From: Syngnathus acus
Lineage: Eukaryota > Chordata > Actinopteri > Syngnathiformes > Syngnathidae
Direction of reading: 5' to 3'
Assembly (NCBI RefSeq): GCF_901709675.1
Contig: NC_051097.1
Coordinates: 11,842,039-11,906,038, forward strand
DNA length: 64,000 nt
Shown here: piece by piece, positions 1 through 13,349 of the stretch
Layout of the letters: the number at the start of each line of letters is the position of its first letter
Position numbering within the stretch: the first letter of the stretch is position 1
Position numbers and translations under genes: made by a program
The notes under the pieces: generated by a model
Told to the model about the DNA's origin: nothing
Seen by the model: only the letters and a program-made list of their open reading frames with translations
Database searches by the model: none

Positions 1-692
1 AGGAGGCGGCGGCAGCACGCTCTCCTCACGCTCGGGAGGGCCATGACGACCATGGCTGTGAAGATCACGTGAGGTGCCGCGCTGACGCCAAACGCTGGCA
101 ATGTTCCCAGTGTGGCAAAACCTACGCCTATAAGGGCAGTTTGAAACAGCACGTGAGAATGCACACTGGAGTGAAACCTTTTGCATGCTCACTTTGTGGC
201 AAGCGATTCTCGGAGGCCAAAATCTTAAAACTGCACACCAGAACGCACACTGGAGAGAAACCTTTTGCGTGCTCACTTTGCGGTCAAAGCTTTTCTCAGA
301 GGGGAACTTTAAGCAGTCACGCCAGGATACACACTGGAGAGAAACCTTTTGCATGCGCCTTTTGCAGCAAAAGATTTTCTCACAAGAGAAGCCTGGCAAC
401 ACACGCCAGAACCCACACAGGAGAGAAACCCTTTGCCTGTTCAGTTTGCGGCAAACGATTTCCAGAGAAGGGAAACTTAAAACGACACACGGGAACGCAC
501 GCCAGAGAGAGATCTTTAGCCTGCTCGGATTGCGGTCAGAGGTTTGCGCAAAAGGAAGACTTGAAACGACACGCCGGGATCCACGTTGTCAAGAAACGTT
601 ATACGTGTACAGTTTGCGGCAACACTTTCTTTAATAAGGGAAATTTGACAACGCACACCAGAATACACGCTGGGGAGAGAGCCTTTGTCTGA
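1..692 (+). CDS. C2H2 zinc-finger protein, 3' exon (5' truncated by window edge)
   Basis: The frame is open from the first bases of the window to a TGA at 690-692, so this is the end of a terminal exon. A short Ala/Arg/His-rich stretch leads into seven tandem C2H2 fingers, each C-x2-C-x12-H-x3-H. Most linkers are the canonical TGEKPF type; the last two (ARERS and VKKR types) are degenerate. Multi-finger proteins of this kind usually bind DNA in the nucleus, but nothing here predicts a target. It resembles the complete neighbour at 2096-3613 finger by finger (first finger CGKTYA.KGSLKQH in both), so the two are tandem paralogs. A poly(A) signal AATAAA lies at 884-889. A GTG-initiated start at 69 is not credible because the frame continues upstream. 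Confidence 0.9.
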   Translation, partial: EAAAARSPHAREGHDDHGCEDHVRCRADAKRWQCSQCGKTYAYKGSLKQHVRMHTGVKPFACSLCGKRFSEAKILKLHTRTHTGEKPFACSLCGQSFSQRGTLSSHARIHTGEKPFACAFCSKRFSHKRSLATHARTHTGEKPFACSVCGKRFPEKGNLKRHTGTHARERSLACSDCGQRFAQKEDLKRHAGIHVVKKRYTCTVCGNTFFNKGNLTTHTRIHAGERAFV

Positions 693-2095
693 TGAGGCCA
701 ATCATTCATTCATTCATTCATTCATTCATTCCCTGGAGGGAGGAGGCCATTGGACACGTCTGGACCCGTAGCTTTTAGTGGTGGCTGGACCCTCTTCAAA
801 TCTCACACGATGAGCAACGAGTGCTCCATGTTACGTATTGCACCGGGAACACACTTGAGAGAAAAGGTTGTAGAGCTCATCTTAATAAAATCCAACTCTT
901 CAAACACTGAGATGGACTGTGTATTTGTAGCTGATGCGCATTGCGTGCGCCGCTGCCGAATTGGACCAAACACGGCTTTAAAATGGAGCCTGTGCTTCTG
1001 CTGCCGGCCAACTGGCCATCCACGCGGGAGCTTTCAACGTAGTTCTCGCCGTGGTGCTCGGCTGCGCCGGCCGAGTTGCAAAATTCACCCGCCGATTGGA
1101 GTTCTGTGCAAGTGACGTCACGTCAAGCGCTGCAGATTGCAAAGTTTGCACCAAGACAAATGGTGCAAAACAACGAGTTTGAAGACATTTCATCCTGCAC
1201 TCGATCGCTCCAAAGACTAATCCAACTCAATTGTACGTGACCATCGTCTTGTGGTGGATTCAAACGATAAATCTCAGCTCAGTGACCTCGCGGTAGAGCG
1301 TCCGCCCTGAGACTGGAAGGCTGCGGCCGGCCGGCCAAAGACTAGGAAAAATGGGACCCATTGCCTCCCTGCTTGGCACTCAGCATTAAGGGTTGGAATT
1401 GGGGTTAGGGTTAGATCACCAAATGATTCCCGAGCGCGGCACCGCTGCTGCTCCCCTCTCCCACAGGGGATGGATCCAAATCACATGGGGATGGGTTCAA
1501 TGCAGAGGACACATTTCACCACACCCACTTGTGTGTGTGTGTGTGTGTGTGAAGATGATCATTGGGACTTTAACTTCAAATGAAGCCACTGAACATATTC
1601 CGATCGTTTGATGTGTTCCTTTGCTTTAAGTGTACGTCGCTGCTCTGTTTCGATTTTTTCGCGATTGTCTTCCGCACTTTAAGTTCTTATCTGTGCATCG
1701 ATGCATAATGCATCGATTATTTCAGGGATCGCCCTTGCGGCGCGCGTGGGTTACGCATCCGTTTGTCCCGGCGGACTTGCCGTACATCGTCCGCTGCCGT
1801 TGTTGGGTCGCGGTCGTTTCCTCTTGTCACTCGGCCGGCCGGTCGACCGAGCGGCCTGCGCACGCGCTTCACCCAACTTGAATGAATGCGTCATCGGTGA
1901 ACGTAGCGAAGCCTCCCTCCGCGCTGGTCGTCAAGTGAAGGAGACCTCAGCGGTTCAGTCTCGTCGTCGTCGTCTCGGTGCACGGTGTTTTAGCGTAGCA
2001 TAGTTTAGCTTAGCATGGTTGAGCCTAGCCTAGCCTAGCTCAGCTCAGTGGCAAACAAAGAGCACCTAGCAAATGTGATCGTCGCGCGAGCCAAA
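693..2095. other. Intergenic region between the two zinc-finger genes
   Basis: It holds the 3' untranslated region of the upstream zinc-finger gene, a (CATT)n microsatellite at 702-730, a SINE at about 1281-1580, and the probable promoter of the downstream zinc-finger gene. Just before that gene is a short run of TAGCTTAGC-like and AGCCTAGCC-like words (about 1990-2047). I see no conserved coding sequence. Confidence 0.7.
1281..1580 (+). mobile_element. tRNA-derived SINE of a teleost-wide family
   Basis: The head contains a tRNA-like A-box region (CGCGGTAGAGCGTCCGCC). It is followed by the body I recognise from many fish genomes (GGGACCCATTGCCTCCCTGC; CACCAAATGATTCCCGAGCG; GGATGGGTTCAATGCAGAGG) and by a (GT)n and CATTGGGACTTTAACTT tail. 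The expected B-box segment is replaced by a short GGCCGGCCGGCC run, so this copy probably cannot be transcribed by Pol III. I believe the family is a V-SINE/HE1-like element, but the exact family name is uncertain. A 5'-truncated antisense relative lies inside the abcc6-like locus near 45 kb. Confidence 0.8.
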
Positions 2096-3613
2096 ATGTG
2101 CACAAGAGCGACAGCAAAATTCGAGGAGGAACGTTGGGAAGCAAAGGACGACAGCAGCGCCAATCCAGCTAGCACCGCAGGTTTGCTGACCACGCGCTTC
2201 TTGTTCGACTTCGATCGCGAGTTTACCGCCACGAGGGCAACCCCACGCTACGTACGAAGCACTTTCTGCTACTCTTGGAGGAATGCTAAGGTGTAAGCAA
2301 AGTACATGCAGACAGCATCCAAGGACTTCATTCAAAACAAGTTCAAGTTAAATGTGTTAATCCAGCTATTATACGAGCCGCTTTCGTCAACACCAGATTC
2401 AAGTCAAATACACAAGCTCAAAGTGCAGCAAAGCACACATTTTGTCTTTGTTTGTCACGCAGACGTCGCTGACAAAGATCCCCGTGCTGGCCACCGAGAG
2501 ACGAGCTCCCTTCCCGCTGGAGGGGGAGGAAATGAGCTGGAGTCCCCTGGAGGGGGAGGAGATGAGCTGGAGTCCCTTCGCGTGAAAGAAGAAGAGGAGG
2601 AGGAGGAGGAGAAACAGGGGCCTGCTTGCGTTAAGGAGGAAGAGCAGGAGGAGGACGTCACCAAGTGGCCATCCGCCGGAGTCCCTCTCAAGAGTGAAGA
2701 TGAAGACACCGAGGAGAAAGATCCAGGCGAGGCCAGCAGAGGGGCGGAGCTTCCCGGCGGCAGCGGTGACGGGGATTCGGCGGCGCCCCGGTCGGACGGC
2801 GGCGGCGACGACGACCCTCCGTCACGCTCTCCTCCTCCTCACGCTCGTCGTCAGCACGAGCGCTGGAAATGCTCCGTGTGCGGCAAAACGTACGCTTCCA
2901 AGAGCAGTTTGAAGCAGCACACCAGAATGCACACTGGAGAGAAACCTTTTGCATGCTCACTCTGCGGAAAACGATTCTCCCAGAAGGGGGGCTTGACAAT
3001 ACACACGCGAACACACACTGGGGAGAAACCTTTTGCCTGCCAGGCCTGCGGTAAACGCTTTTCTGAGAAGGGCAGCTTGAAACTACACGCCCGGACGCAC
3101 GCGGCAGCCACCTCGTTTTTGTGCTCGGTTTGTGGCGACAGGTTCCCCGGCAAGGAAGATCTAAAAGTACACACGCGGACACACGCCAATTGGAAACCCT
3201 ATCTTTGCACCGTCTGCGGCAAAAGCTTTGCCGCAAACAAATACTTGCGAGAACACTCGACAACGCACACGGGCGAGACGCCCTACGCCTGTGCGCTATG
3301 TGGCAAAGGTTTCTTCAATAAGGGCAATTTGACCACGCACAGCAGAATGCATGCTCGAGAGAGACCTTTTGCCTGCTCCCATTGTGCGCAGCGCTTCTCT
3401 CGAGAGGAAGATTGGCGCCAGCACGCCAGGACGCACACTGGCGAGAAGCCTTACGCCTGCACCGTTTGTGGGAACCGTTTCCTCAACAAGGGCCATTTGA
3501 CAACGCACACCAGAATCCACGCCGGGGAGAGACCTTTCGCCTGCTCCGATTGCGGCCAGACCTTTACTCGACGAGACCATTTGGCGAGCCACGCGCAAAC
3601 GCACACGCGCTAG
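2096..3613 (+). CDS. C2H2 zinc-finger protein, nine fingers, complete two-exon gene
   Basis: Exons 2096-2180 and 2463-3613, predicted 411 aa. The first exon encodes MCTRATAKFEEERW, the short N-terminus typical of many fish zinc-finger genes. It ends in codon phase 1 at a GT donor and joins in phase to the AG acceptor before 2463. An acidic, Glu-rich linker (residues about 45-110) and a Gly/Asp-rich stretch precede nine C2H2 fingers from about residue 163 to the end. Fingers 4, 5 and 7 have non-canonical linkers. There is no KRAB or SCAN domain, as expected in fish. Likely a nuclear DNA-binding protein with unknown target. The ATG at 2096 is inferred from family resemblance and matching splice phase; the intron is not proven. 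Confidence 0.87.
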
Positions 3614-4904
3614 CCAGCCAGCCAGCCAGCCAGCCAACGAGGCCTCGGACGGACATGTCCATCGACTCTCCAGGCGTCGGGCCTACACTCAATTGTTGCT
3701 TTGGCAAAAGCCGGTCATTTTTGCACATTTGAAAACAAAGTCCTTCCTTCCGCAGGTGTGAAAGCACCTTTTCAACCTTTTGGATCCATGCGCGGCTGGC
3801 TGGCTGGCCGGCTGGCCTTTTAGAAGTTGTCTTGATTTGGGGGTGGCTCCCGTCCACTTGCCCGTCCTGTCCTGTCCTGGCCTGTCCTGCAGGTTGCGTC
3901 CTTTCACCAACTTGCTTTCTTTGGCAGCGCTCTTTAGGCAGAATTTCACACCCAAGCCATACATGTATTGGAATGAAATTGCATCGTTTCCATTCGTTCT
4001 ACATAAATGGCAAATATAAAGGCAACATTTGAATGCATCTCTTTGATCTGTAAATGATTCAATTGTGTCACCCAATATACGACATCGTTCGACGCTCTTT
4101 TGTGGGTAGATTTGGCTTTTTGCAGTCATCTCGCGACACGAATGAAGTCACGCGAGATTACGTTCCCCCCCTGGGAACGTCATCGCAGGTGACGTCTGAC
4201 GTCATTTCCTTTCAGCCACGGGTGTGTCCTCGCGAGGTGCTGCAGGTAACTAAATCTTGTTTTTTTTTCTTCGCCCAAATTTCTGCTCTGACTGAGAAGC
4301 TCTCGACCCTTATGAGCCCCTGCCATTTTTATTGGTTCATTTATTTATTTATGCCCCTCGCAAGCAACTGAGGAGGAACTGTGACGTTTGTATTAGCATG
4401 TTAATAGCTAGCCGCTAACTTCATGGCAGCATAAGGAAAAGAAGAACGAAATGAAGTGAAACCTCTAATGAGATTGTATTTATATCTCTGCTCGTACGTC
4501 TTTTCAAGGAGTGCTGGTAATCCGCTGGCTGGCATTTCCCGCGCCGCGAGCGAACGAACGAACGAACGAACGGCTTTGGCTTCATTTGTAAAGTTGAGCC
4601 ACCTGCTGAGTGACTGACTGACTGAGCGTCCGTCCGTCCGTCGGTCCCTTGCGTTTCGATAACAAGCATCTCAAACTGAAAAACGGCAATGGAGTGAAAA
4701 TTCATAGCAAAATGCGTTAGAGCTGAAGTGCTTGAATCGGACTTTAAAAAGCATCTTTGTGTCAGTTGTTTGACTTGCCTTTTATTCGTTTACCAATGAA
4801 AAACGACGACTACCAATGAAAGGAAACTCCAAGAAACTAGACACAAACTGTGCTCTCAGGACGAATGCATTCGTTTTGCGTGCCCTCGCGGCAGTCGTGG
4901 GATG

Positions 4905-4960
4905 GCGGGGCGGGGACACCCTCAACTGGTCGCCGGCCAATCAATCGCAGGGCACAAACA
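4905..4960 (+). repeat. Fragment of a common fish interspersed repeat
   Basis: The words CACCCTCAACTGGTCGCC and CAATCGCAGGGCAC match the start of a repeat I have seen widely in fish sequence. The rest of the element is absent. The family name is not known to me. Confidence 0.45.
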
Positions 4961-5522
4961 GCCAAAGCAACAAATTCCCCCAAAACTCCCCGATGAAAAT
5001 CAAAAACCAATGATAGGACCCCAGCCGATTCCACCCTTGAATGTCGGCAGACTGCTTTTGACCCGCAATAACATTTGTGCGTCCAATGTGCTTGTTGCAT
5101 AAACGGCGGGCCCGCAGCGCAGATGCCACGCTAGCGACGGGATGACGACGGAAGAGCCCACGAGCCGCTGCAGTCCTTCTCCAGTGCGGTAAGAGGCGCT
5201 GTCGCCTGCCCAAAGACACTTGGGCTCATTTTGCTTCCCGCTCTGAGCCCGGCGCTGAGCCCGGAGGCGCTGAGCCCGGCGCTGAGCCCGGCTCCCGCTC
5301 CGTCGCGGTTGCGACACCGTCAATCTTTTTGCCGCGATTGAGAGTTGGTGCGCACGTGGCTTTTCCCACCAGGTCGGTCGGGGGTGCGGCCAATAAGCGC
5401 TGCCGTTCTGCCCAGCTAGCTTGAGCGTCTTTGCGTCATCCTCGCCAGAGACCAAGGTTTCTGTCTGTCTGTCTGTCTGTCAATGGCTGCATTCTGAGCA
5501 GGCAAAAGGTTTCTCTCTAAAT

Positions 5523-5536
5523 GTTGCTAAAGCAAC
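5523..5536. promoter_or_regulatory. RFX X-box-like inverted repeat near rsph3
   Basis: GTTGCT-AA-AGCAAC is an inverted repeat with a 2-bp spacer and fits the consensus for RFX factors, which drive ciliary genes. It sits about 100 bp 3' of the rsph3 stop codon, not upstream of its start, so its use is unproven. Confidence 0.4.
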
Positions 5537-5632
5537 CGCTTTCCCTCAGTGAGAACGTTTGTGAGCCGAAATATGTTAGCGTGTGCCGCGTCTTGTGTCT
5601 GGAACGCTGGCTACGCTAACAGGTGCCACCCG

Positions 5633-6631
5633 CTACTTGTCCGGGTCGGCGGGCTGCGAGTGCAGATGGGCAAAGAAATCCCTCCTCTCCAGGGCAATGT
5701 CGTGGATGATGGCATCCAGGAGCAGCCTGGCTGAGTTCCTCTTCTCCAGAGTGTTGTTGACCTCGGCCGTCAGCCACTGGAAGAAATTCACCTCGATGTC
5801 TCTCTCCACCGGGTCGTAGAAGTAGCCGTGTCTCCTGAGCGAGGCGAAGACGGCGGGGAAGAGTTTGGAGAGGAACTGCTGCGCGCAGGCTTGGGCAGCT
5901 ATCATCTCGGCCGTTTCTTTCTCTTTCATCACCGCCGCCTTCTGCTGGGCGATGCGGCACTCCTTTTCCTCGCTGCGGCGGCGCTCCTGCTCCTGCAGCC
6001 GCTGGACCTCGGCCAGCTCGGCGTTGCGCAGCTGCTCAAAGGCCCTCTGCTGGGCCCGCAAGCAGGCCAGTTCCTCCTCCTCCATCACCTCCAGCAGGGA
6101 CTGCTCGATGGTCTTGCCCACCAGGACCTCCAGCACCGGCTGCACCTCCCGGTCAAAGTCAAACAACTGGCCCTCCTCGATCTGGGTGGCCACGTCTTCG
6201 CCCGATTTGGCGGGGATGAAGAGCGGAGTGGCCGGTCTGTCCAGGAAAGGGTCCGTTTGCGAGTCGTTGTCCTTGGTCACCAAGATGTGACTCAGCTCCT
6301 CCAGGTAGGACTCGGTTTGGACGTCCACGTGTTTCCGTCCGGGCAGGTTGTCGTGAGTCTTGAACCACACGTGGTCCCTGGACCTCACAAAGTCCACCGA
6401 TCGCCTGCGGAATCCGTGCTGCTGCTGAATGTCGGCCGCGTGCGGCGGCGCCGCCGCCTTCCGACCGTGAGCGTTGCCCCTGATCACCCGCCGATCGTAC
6501 AGAATGTTGCCGTACTCGCTGTTCTCCGTAGGCGAGCCGTTCAACTTTGAGCGGCTCTCCACCGGCCTGGGCCGACTGGAGAACACGTACGTTGGGTTTT
6601 TCTCCCGCTGAGCGTGGGAAAGGGAAGCCAT
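5633..6631 (-). CDS. rsph3: Radial spoke head protein 3, intronless
   Basis: A single uninterrupted frame of 332 codons. The start MASLSHAQ at 6631 has a strong context (GCCGCCATGG) and matches the family N-terminus (ASR..TYVFSSRPRP-like). The frame is also open upstream to 6739, which I do not favour. The protein shows the Radial_spoke_3 family core: YDRRVIRGN, then YLEELSHILVTKDN and QTDPF, then the long Glu/Arg/Gln-rich amphipathic coiled coil (about residues 190-260) and the conserved YFYDPVERDIEVNFFQWL block. RSPH3 scaffolds the axonemal radial spoke stalk in motile cilia and sperm tails and carries a PKA-anchoring helix. The human protein is longer (about 560 aa) and its gene has introns, so the lack of introns suggests a retrocopy or intron loss. 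Confidence 0.88.
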   Translation of the reverse strand: MASLSHAQREKNPTYVFSSRPRPVESRSKLNGSPTENSEYGNILYDRRVIRGNAHGRKAAAPPHAADIQQQHGFRRRSVDFVRSRDHVWFKTHDNLPGRKHVDVQTESYLEELSHILVTKDNDSQTDPFLDRPATPLFIPAKSGEDVATQIEEGQLFDFDREVQPVLEVLVGKTIEQSLLEVMEEEELACLRAQQRAFEQLRNAELAEVQRLQEQERRRSEEKECRIAQQKAAVMKEKETAEMIAAQACAQQFLSKLFPAVFASLRRHGYFYDPVERDIEVNFFQWLTAEVNNTLEKRNSARLLLDAIIHDIALERRDFFAHLHSQPADPDK

Positions 6632-7944
6632 GGCGGCAGGCGTGGCGTGGCGTGGCGTAGCGACCCACTGGCTCCACGAGCTTTGCCCCTCCGCTTGCCG
6701 GTTGAGGATTTGCCTCTTGGTCGTTGGCGCTCTTCCCAAAAAGTCACGTTAGCTCTTTTATACGACCGGCACGTCATCACTTGCATCAACCTTGTGACAT
6801 CATTTGGTCTGTCGCGCGACACCTTGTGATGTCATTTAGTCACTTGTGCCTCTTGTTTTTGAATTTTCCGCTCTCGTGCTCAACTTTGTCAGCGCCGTTG
6901 GGGCTCGTCGCGCGCGTGTCTGCGAAGAGGCCGCCGCCGTTTGCCTGTGGTCCTCCGCAGAGGCATCTTCTTTTTTTTGGCTTCTGCGCTCTGGTGAGCT
7001 CCTCTGGCCGTCAGATTCTGTTGCGCAGCATTCATTCATTTGAACGCTTCCCATTCAAGAGGTTTGACTCGGTCGAAGGCAGATCCTTGCCGCATAGTTT
7101 TGGTTTATGCAACCAGAGTCAGCTGACCCTTTTAGATGAGGGCTAAAGCTAGCGAAGCTGGCGTTTGAATCATTTCGGTACTCGTGTTATTTTCCTGTCT
7201 TCATTTGTCGCGGTTTTCAGTGTTGCCACTCTTCAGTAATGTCCTTTTTGTCACGCCTGTCCAACGCAGGCCCAAGGGTGCGAGCGGCAATTGAATGAAC
7301 AAAGACATCAACAATTGCTTGGCTTTATCATGAGGAAAAATCCAAATTGACTTAACTCAAACGTACTGAAACAATCATGGAACTCCATGGCAAGATTTCA
7401 CTTAACAGCAACGTTGGCAGGGTAAGCACATTTGGAAACCTAGGAGCATCTTTCTTTCTTTCTGTCTTTCGCACGCTAACGGGGATGACGAGAACCAACA
7501 ACCATAATGCCGCTATCCTTTGTTGGGTGGTTCTTTGCCGTCGACGCTTAAACGCTTCCGGAAACGAATTGCTTCGGGAGCGACCAGCCACCAATGTTTT
7601 TTTGGACCAAATGAACCGCTGGGTGTTTACAGGCGCACAATTTATTCGTCTTTGGCGCCATTACAGAGGGGGTACCCGTCCAGCCGTGGACCTGAGCTGG
7701 CTACCGAGGATGCCGGCAAGCTTGAAGTCTCAGGCCAAAGCGGGCACTAGTAGCGTCGGCAATTTTCTCACACCATAGAAAACTTTGGAATGGAACCGTA
7801 GCAGAACAAACAAACAAAAAGAATTGGACTTTAATTGTCACGTGGCGTTGCGTATACGCCTTCTTGCGGCGGGAGCCATCCTCAGCAGGGTTTTTTTTTG
7901 GGGGGGGGGGGGTCTGGCTCTTGTCAGTGTGCGCCGGCGGCGGC
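6632..7944. other. Region between rsph3 and the actr1 3' end
   Basis: It holds the rsph3 upstream region (which lacks an obvious X-box) and the presumed 3' untranslated region of actr1, whose AATAAA signal is the minus-strand reading of TTTATT at 7641-7646. Open frames on the plus strand, such as the one from 7377, show no family resemblance. Confidence 0.6.
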
Positions 7945-10840
<2,896 letters not shown>

Positions 10841-12204
10841 GACGGGCGAGAATGTTGAAGCGCGCGGCTGTCGGCGTCCACTTTCGGTGCTCAATGACGA
10901 CCAAGGCGTGAGGAGGAAAAAAAGACGATCGACAGACCGCCCGCCCTCGCGCCCGTTCCTTCGTCGGTTCGTTCGTTGGTTGGTTGGTTGGTTGGCTGGT
11001 TCGTTCGCTGAGCCACTGAGCAGCGCGACCGCGACCGACGCTCCTCTCCTTCCACGTCCCGCCCTCCAGCGCCGCCATACGTCGCCCTGACGGGCTCTCA
11101 GCCGCCCTCACCAATCACATCCATCGAAGCACTGGATGGCACACGAAAGGCTGAACCAATTGCAATTCAGATCACTTTACGACCGCCACTGAATCTAGTC
11201 CGTCCACTCCACTCGGTCGTAGCTAGTTGCTAGCTAGCTAGCTGTGGACGGACGGACGGACGGAAAATGACATCGTACACTTTGCAGGCGTCTGTTCTTT
11301 CCACCAGGCCTCATCGAGGTGCAGTCTAGGTTTATACGTGAAGGCATTGTTCAGTGAACAATAACCGTGCAGGATTCCAAAAACAACAGCAAAATTCGAC
11401 CATCTTGTCTCAAATATCATAGGAAAACCTTTGGCATAGAAGAAACACTGTATGGATTTACACTCCTGGGCAAAAATTGGGTAAAAAAAAAAAATATATA
11501 TATATATATAAATAATTATATGCCTCTGTTTGAAAAAAGGTGAAAGTAGATGCAATACGACTGGTTAGTCTTGATGCGGCTTCTGCAGAAAAAAAAATTC
11601 CTTTTTATTTCTTTGAGTTGTATTTGTTTAATAAAACTCATGTGACGCACGGATTTCGATGAAGTTGTATTGTAATATATACAGCTTGGACATTGGCGTA
11701 AAGTCAGATTCCAGTTACAATCTGAAGAGGAGGACTGATTTTTCGTTGCTATCTTTAAAAAGAAGAAACAACAGGCTGCATTCCACTGACTCCTGTAAAA
11801 CGTTCTCTGAGGTGTTATCAACTCCGAGAAATGAGAATTTTAACTTGTTTGGAGGACTAAACCTGGCAAAATCAAAAAGATCTAAAAGTATAAATATACA
11901 ACAGACACTGAGACACACAAATCTTTCCCCCTAATTTGGATTGGATTTCAGTGGAGCCGGCCGGCCGGCGTGACGTGACGTGACGTGACGTATTTGATCG
12001 AGCTTGAAATGAGCGGAGCGGAACGTTCGGTTTGGTGTTGCAGTTTCCCACACGGGCCCTTTGTGTTGCCGACCGCCCCGGTTTCCTCTCCGGTCTTCCT
12101 CTGGCTCATCTGAATCCATTCTCGTCTTCTCCCGCTTGGCTGTCGTTGTCTTGGTCTTGGTCTTGGTCGTCTCTTGGAGTGGGGCTCCGACATTTTCGGC
12201 TTTG
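10841..12204. other. Divergent intergenic region, actr1 / wdr36
   Basis: The two genes are transcribed away from each other. It holds a (GGTT)n run near 10976-11002, an A-rich tract with (TA)n at 11495-11512, an AT-rich middle section (11300-11940), and four TGACG units at about 11971-11991. No coding resemblance was seen. Core promoters presumably lie in the GC-rich ends near 10.9-11.1 kb and 12.0-12.2 kb. Confidence 0.6.
11971..11991 (+). repeat. Tandem TGACG repeat upstream of wdr36
   Basis: Four back-to-back GTGAC/TGACG pentamers give overlapping ATF/CREB-like half sites about 215-235 bp upstream of the wdr36 start codon. Whether they are used is unknown. Confidence 0.5.
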
Positions 12205-13317
12205 ATGGCGGGAGGAGGCGGAAGTAGTTTGTTCAGCGGATTCCGGCTTTTGGGGCTTTACTGCAACCACGTGCCGCACGTGCTCCGCTACCATCGCAAA
12301 CATCGGGAGTTCTATCTGGTGACTTCAGTCGGCAAATGTTTGCACACGTACAACGTAAGAACAAGAGTCGCTACGGCCTTTTTTCACTGCCGTACTTGGA
12401 CTTTGTGTGTGGTTCTGTTCTGACTTGTGCTTTTGTTTACGCTGCAGGTCAATCGTTTGGGCATCGTGGCCATCAGTGAGTATTGTTCTGGTTGAGGAAC
12501 AAAGTGAGGGCCGCGATTGGCTGACGTTGTGTGATGCTGTCGCCTAGGTAACAGCCTCCAGGATGACATCACGTGCTTGGCGGCAGACAGGATGTTGACT
12601 TTCGCCGCCGCCGGCTCGCTGGTGCTGGCCTTCGCTAAGAACAAAGAGGTTGGGCGACTCACTCGACGGTCCTCGAGGGAGTGTTGGGCAGGGACTGGAG
12701 TGTTCTCTGCGCGCAGGTGGTGATGCGTTACCGTGGACACAAACAGGAAGTGCGCCTGCTGCTTCCTTTCGGCGACCAGCTGATCTCGGTCGATGGCGGC
12801 GGGCTCCTCGTTGTCTGGGACGTTCAAAGCGGCGGTGAGTGAGGGCGTGCGTGTGTGTGTCTGTCTATGCGCGTGCGTGTAAGTGTATATGTGTGAGGTT
12901 CTCCATGTTTGCGTGCACGCCTGCTTGCCGTTGCATTGCCACAACGCGTCGTGCTCTTCCTATGGGCAGAAGTGTACACGCAGCTGCACTTTGAGCCCGT
13001 CGCCTTCGAGGTGTCGGCCTTGATGCACCCCAGCACCTACCTGAACAAAGTCCTGCTGGGGAGCTGCCAGGGCCCGTTGCAGCTGTGGAACCTCAAGAGC
13101 GGGTGAGCGCCAAGTCGAGTGGAGCGCAAGCCAAGAAAAAATGTCGCCGTCCTCACGCTAACGTTGCGATTTTTACCTTTGTGTGTGTGGTGCGCCCTTC
13201 AGCAAGTTGCTGTACACGTTTGCCGGCTGGTCGGCCGGCGTCACTGTGCTGCAGCAGGTGAGTGGCGCGCAGCTCCCTCTGGGTTGGCTCTCAAATCTTT
13301 GTGCATGTGGCTAAATC

Positions 13318-13349
<32 letters not shown>

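Larger units (their letters stand above)
3614..5632. other. Intergenic region, low-complexity repeats and a repeat fragment
   Basis: It contains (CAGC)n at 3612-3636, (GAAC)n at 4551-4572, a stretch at about 4905-4960 that resembles part of a common fish interspersed repeat (CACCCTCAACTGGTCGCC then CAATCGCAGGGCAC), a CGCTGAGCCCGG-type minisatellite at 5242-5293, and (TGTC)n near 5460-5480. An RFX X-box-like site lies at 5523-5536. Longer reading frames here are compositional and resemble nothing I know. Confidence 0.65.

Noticed and set aside
1395-1415. Interstitial telomere repeat (GGGTTAGGGTTAG)
   Set aside because: It is less than two units long and belongs to the body of the SINE.
5000-5455. 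Minus-strand frame of about 150 codons
   Set aside because: Its Arg/Ala/Gln-rich middle is the CGCTGAGCCCGG minisatellite and no family resemblance is visible.
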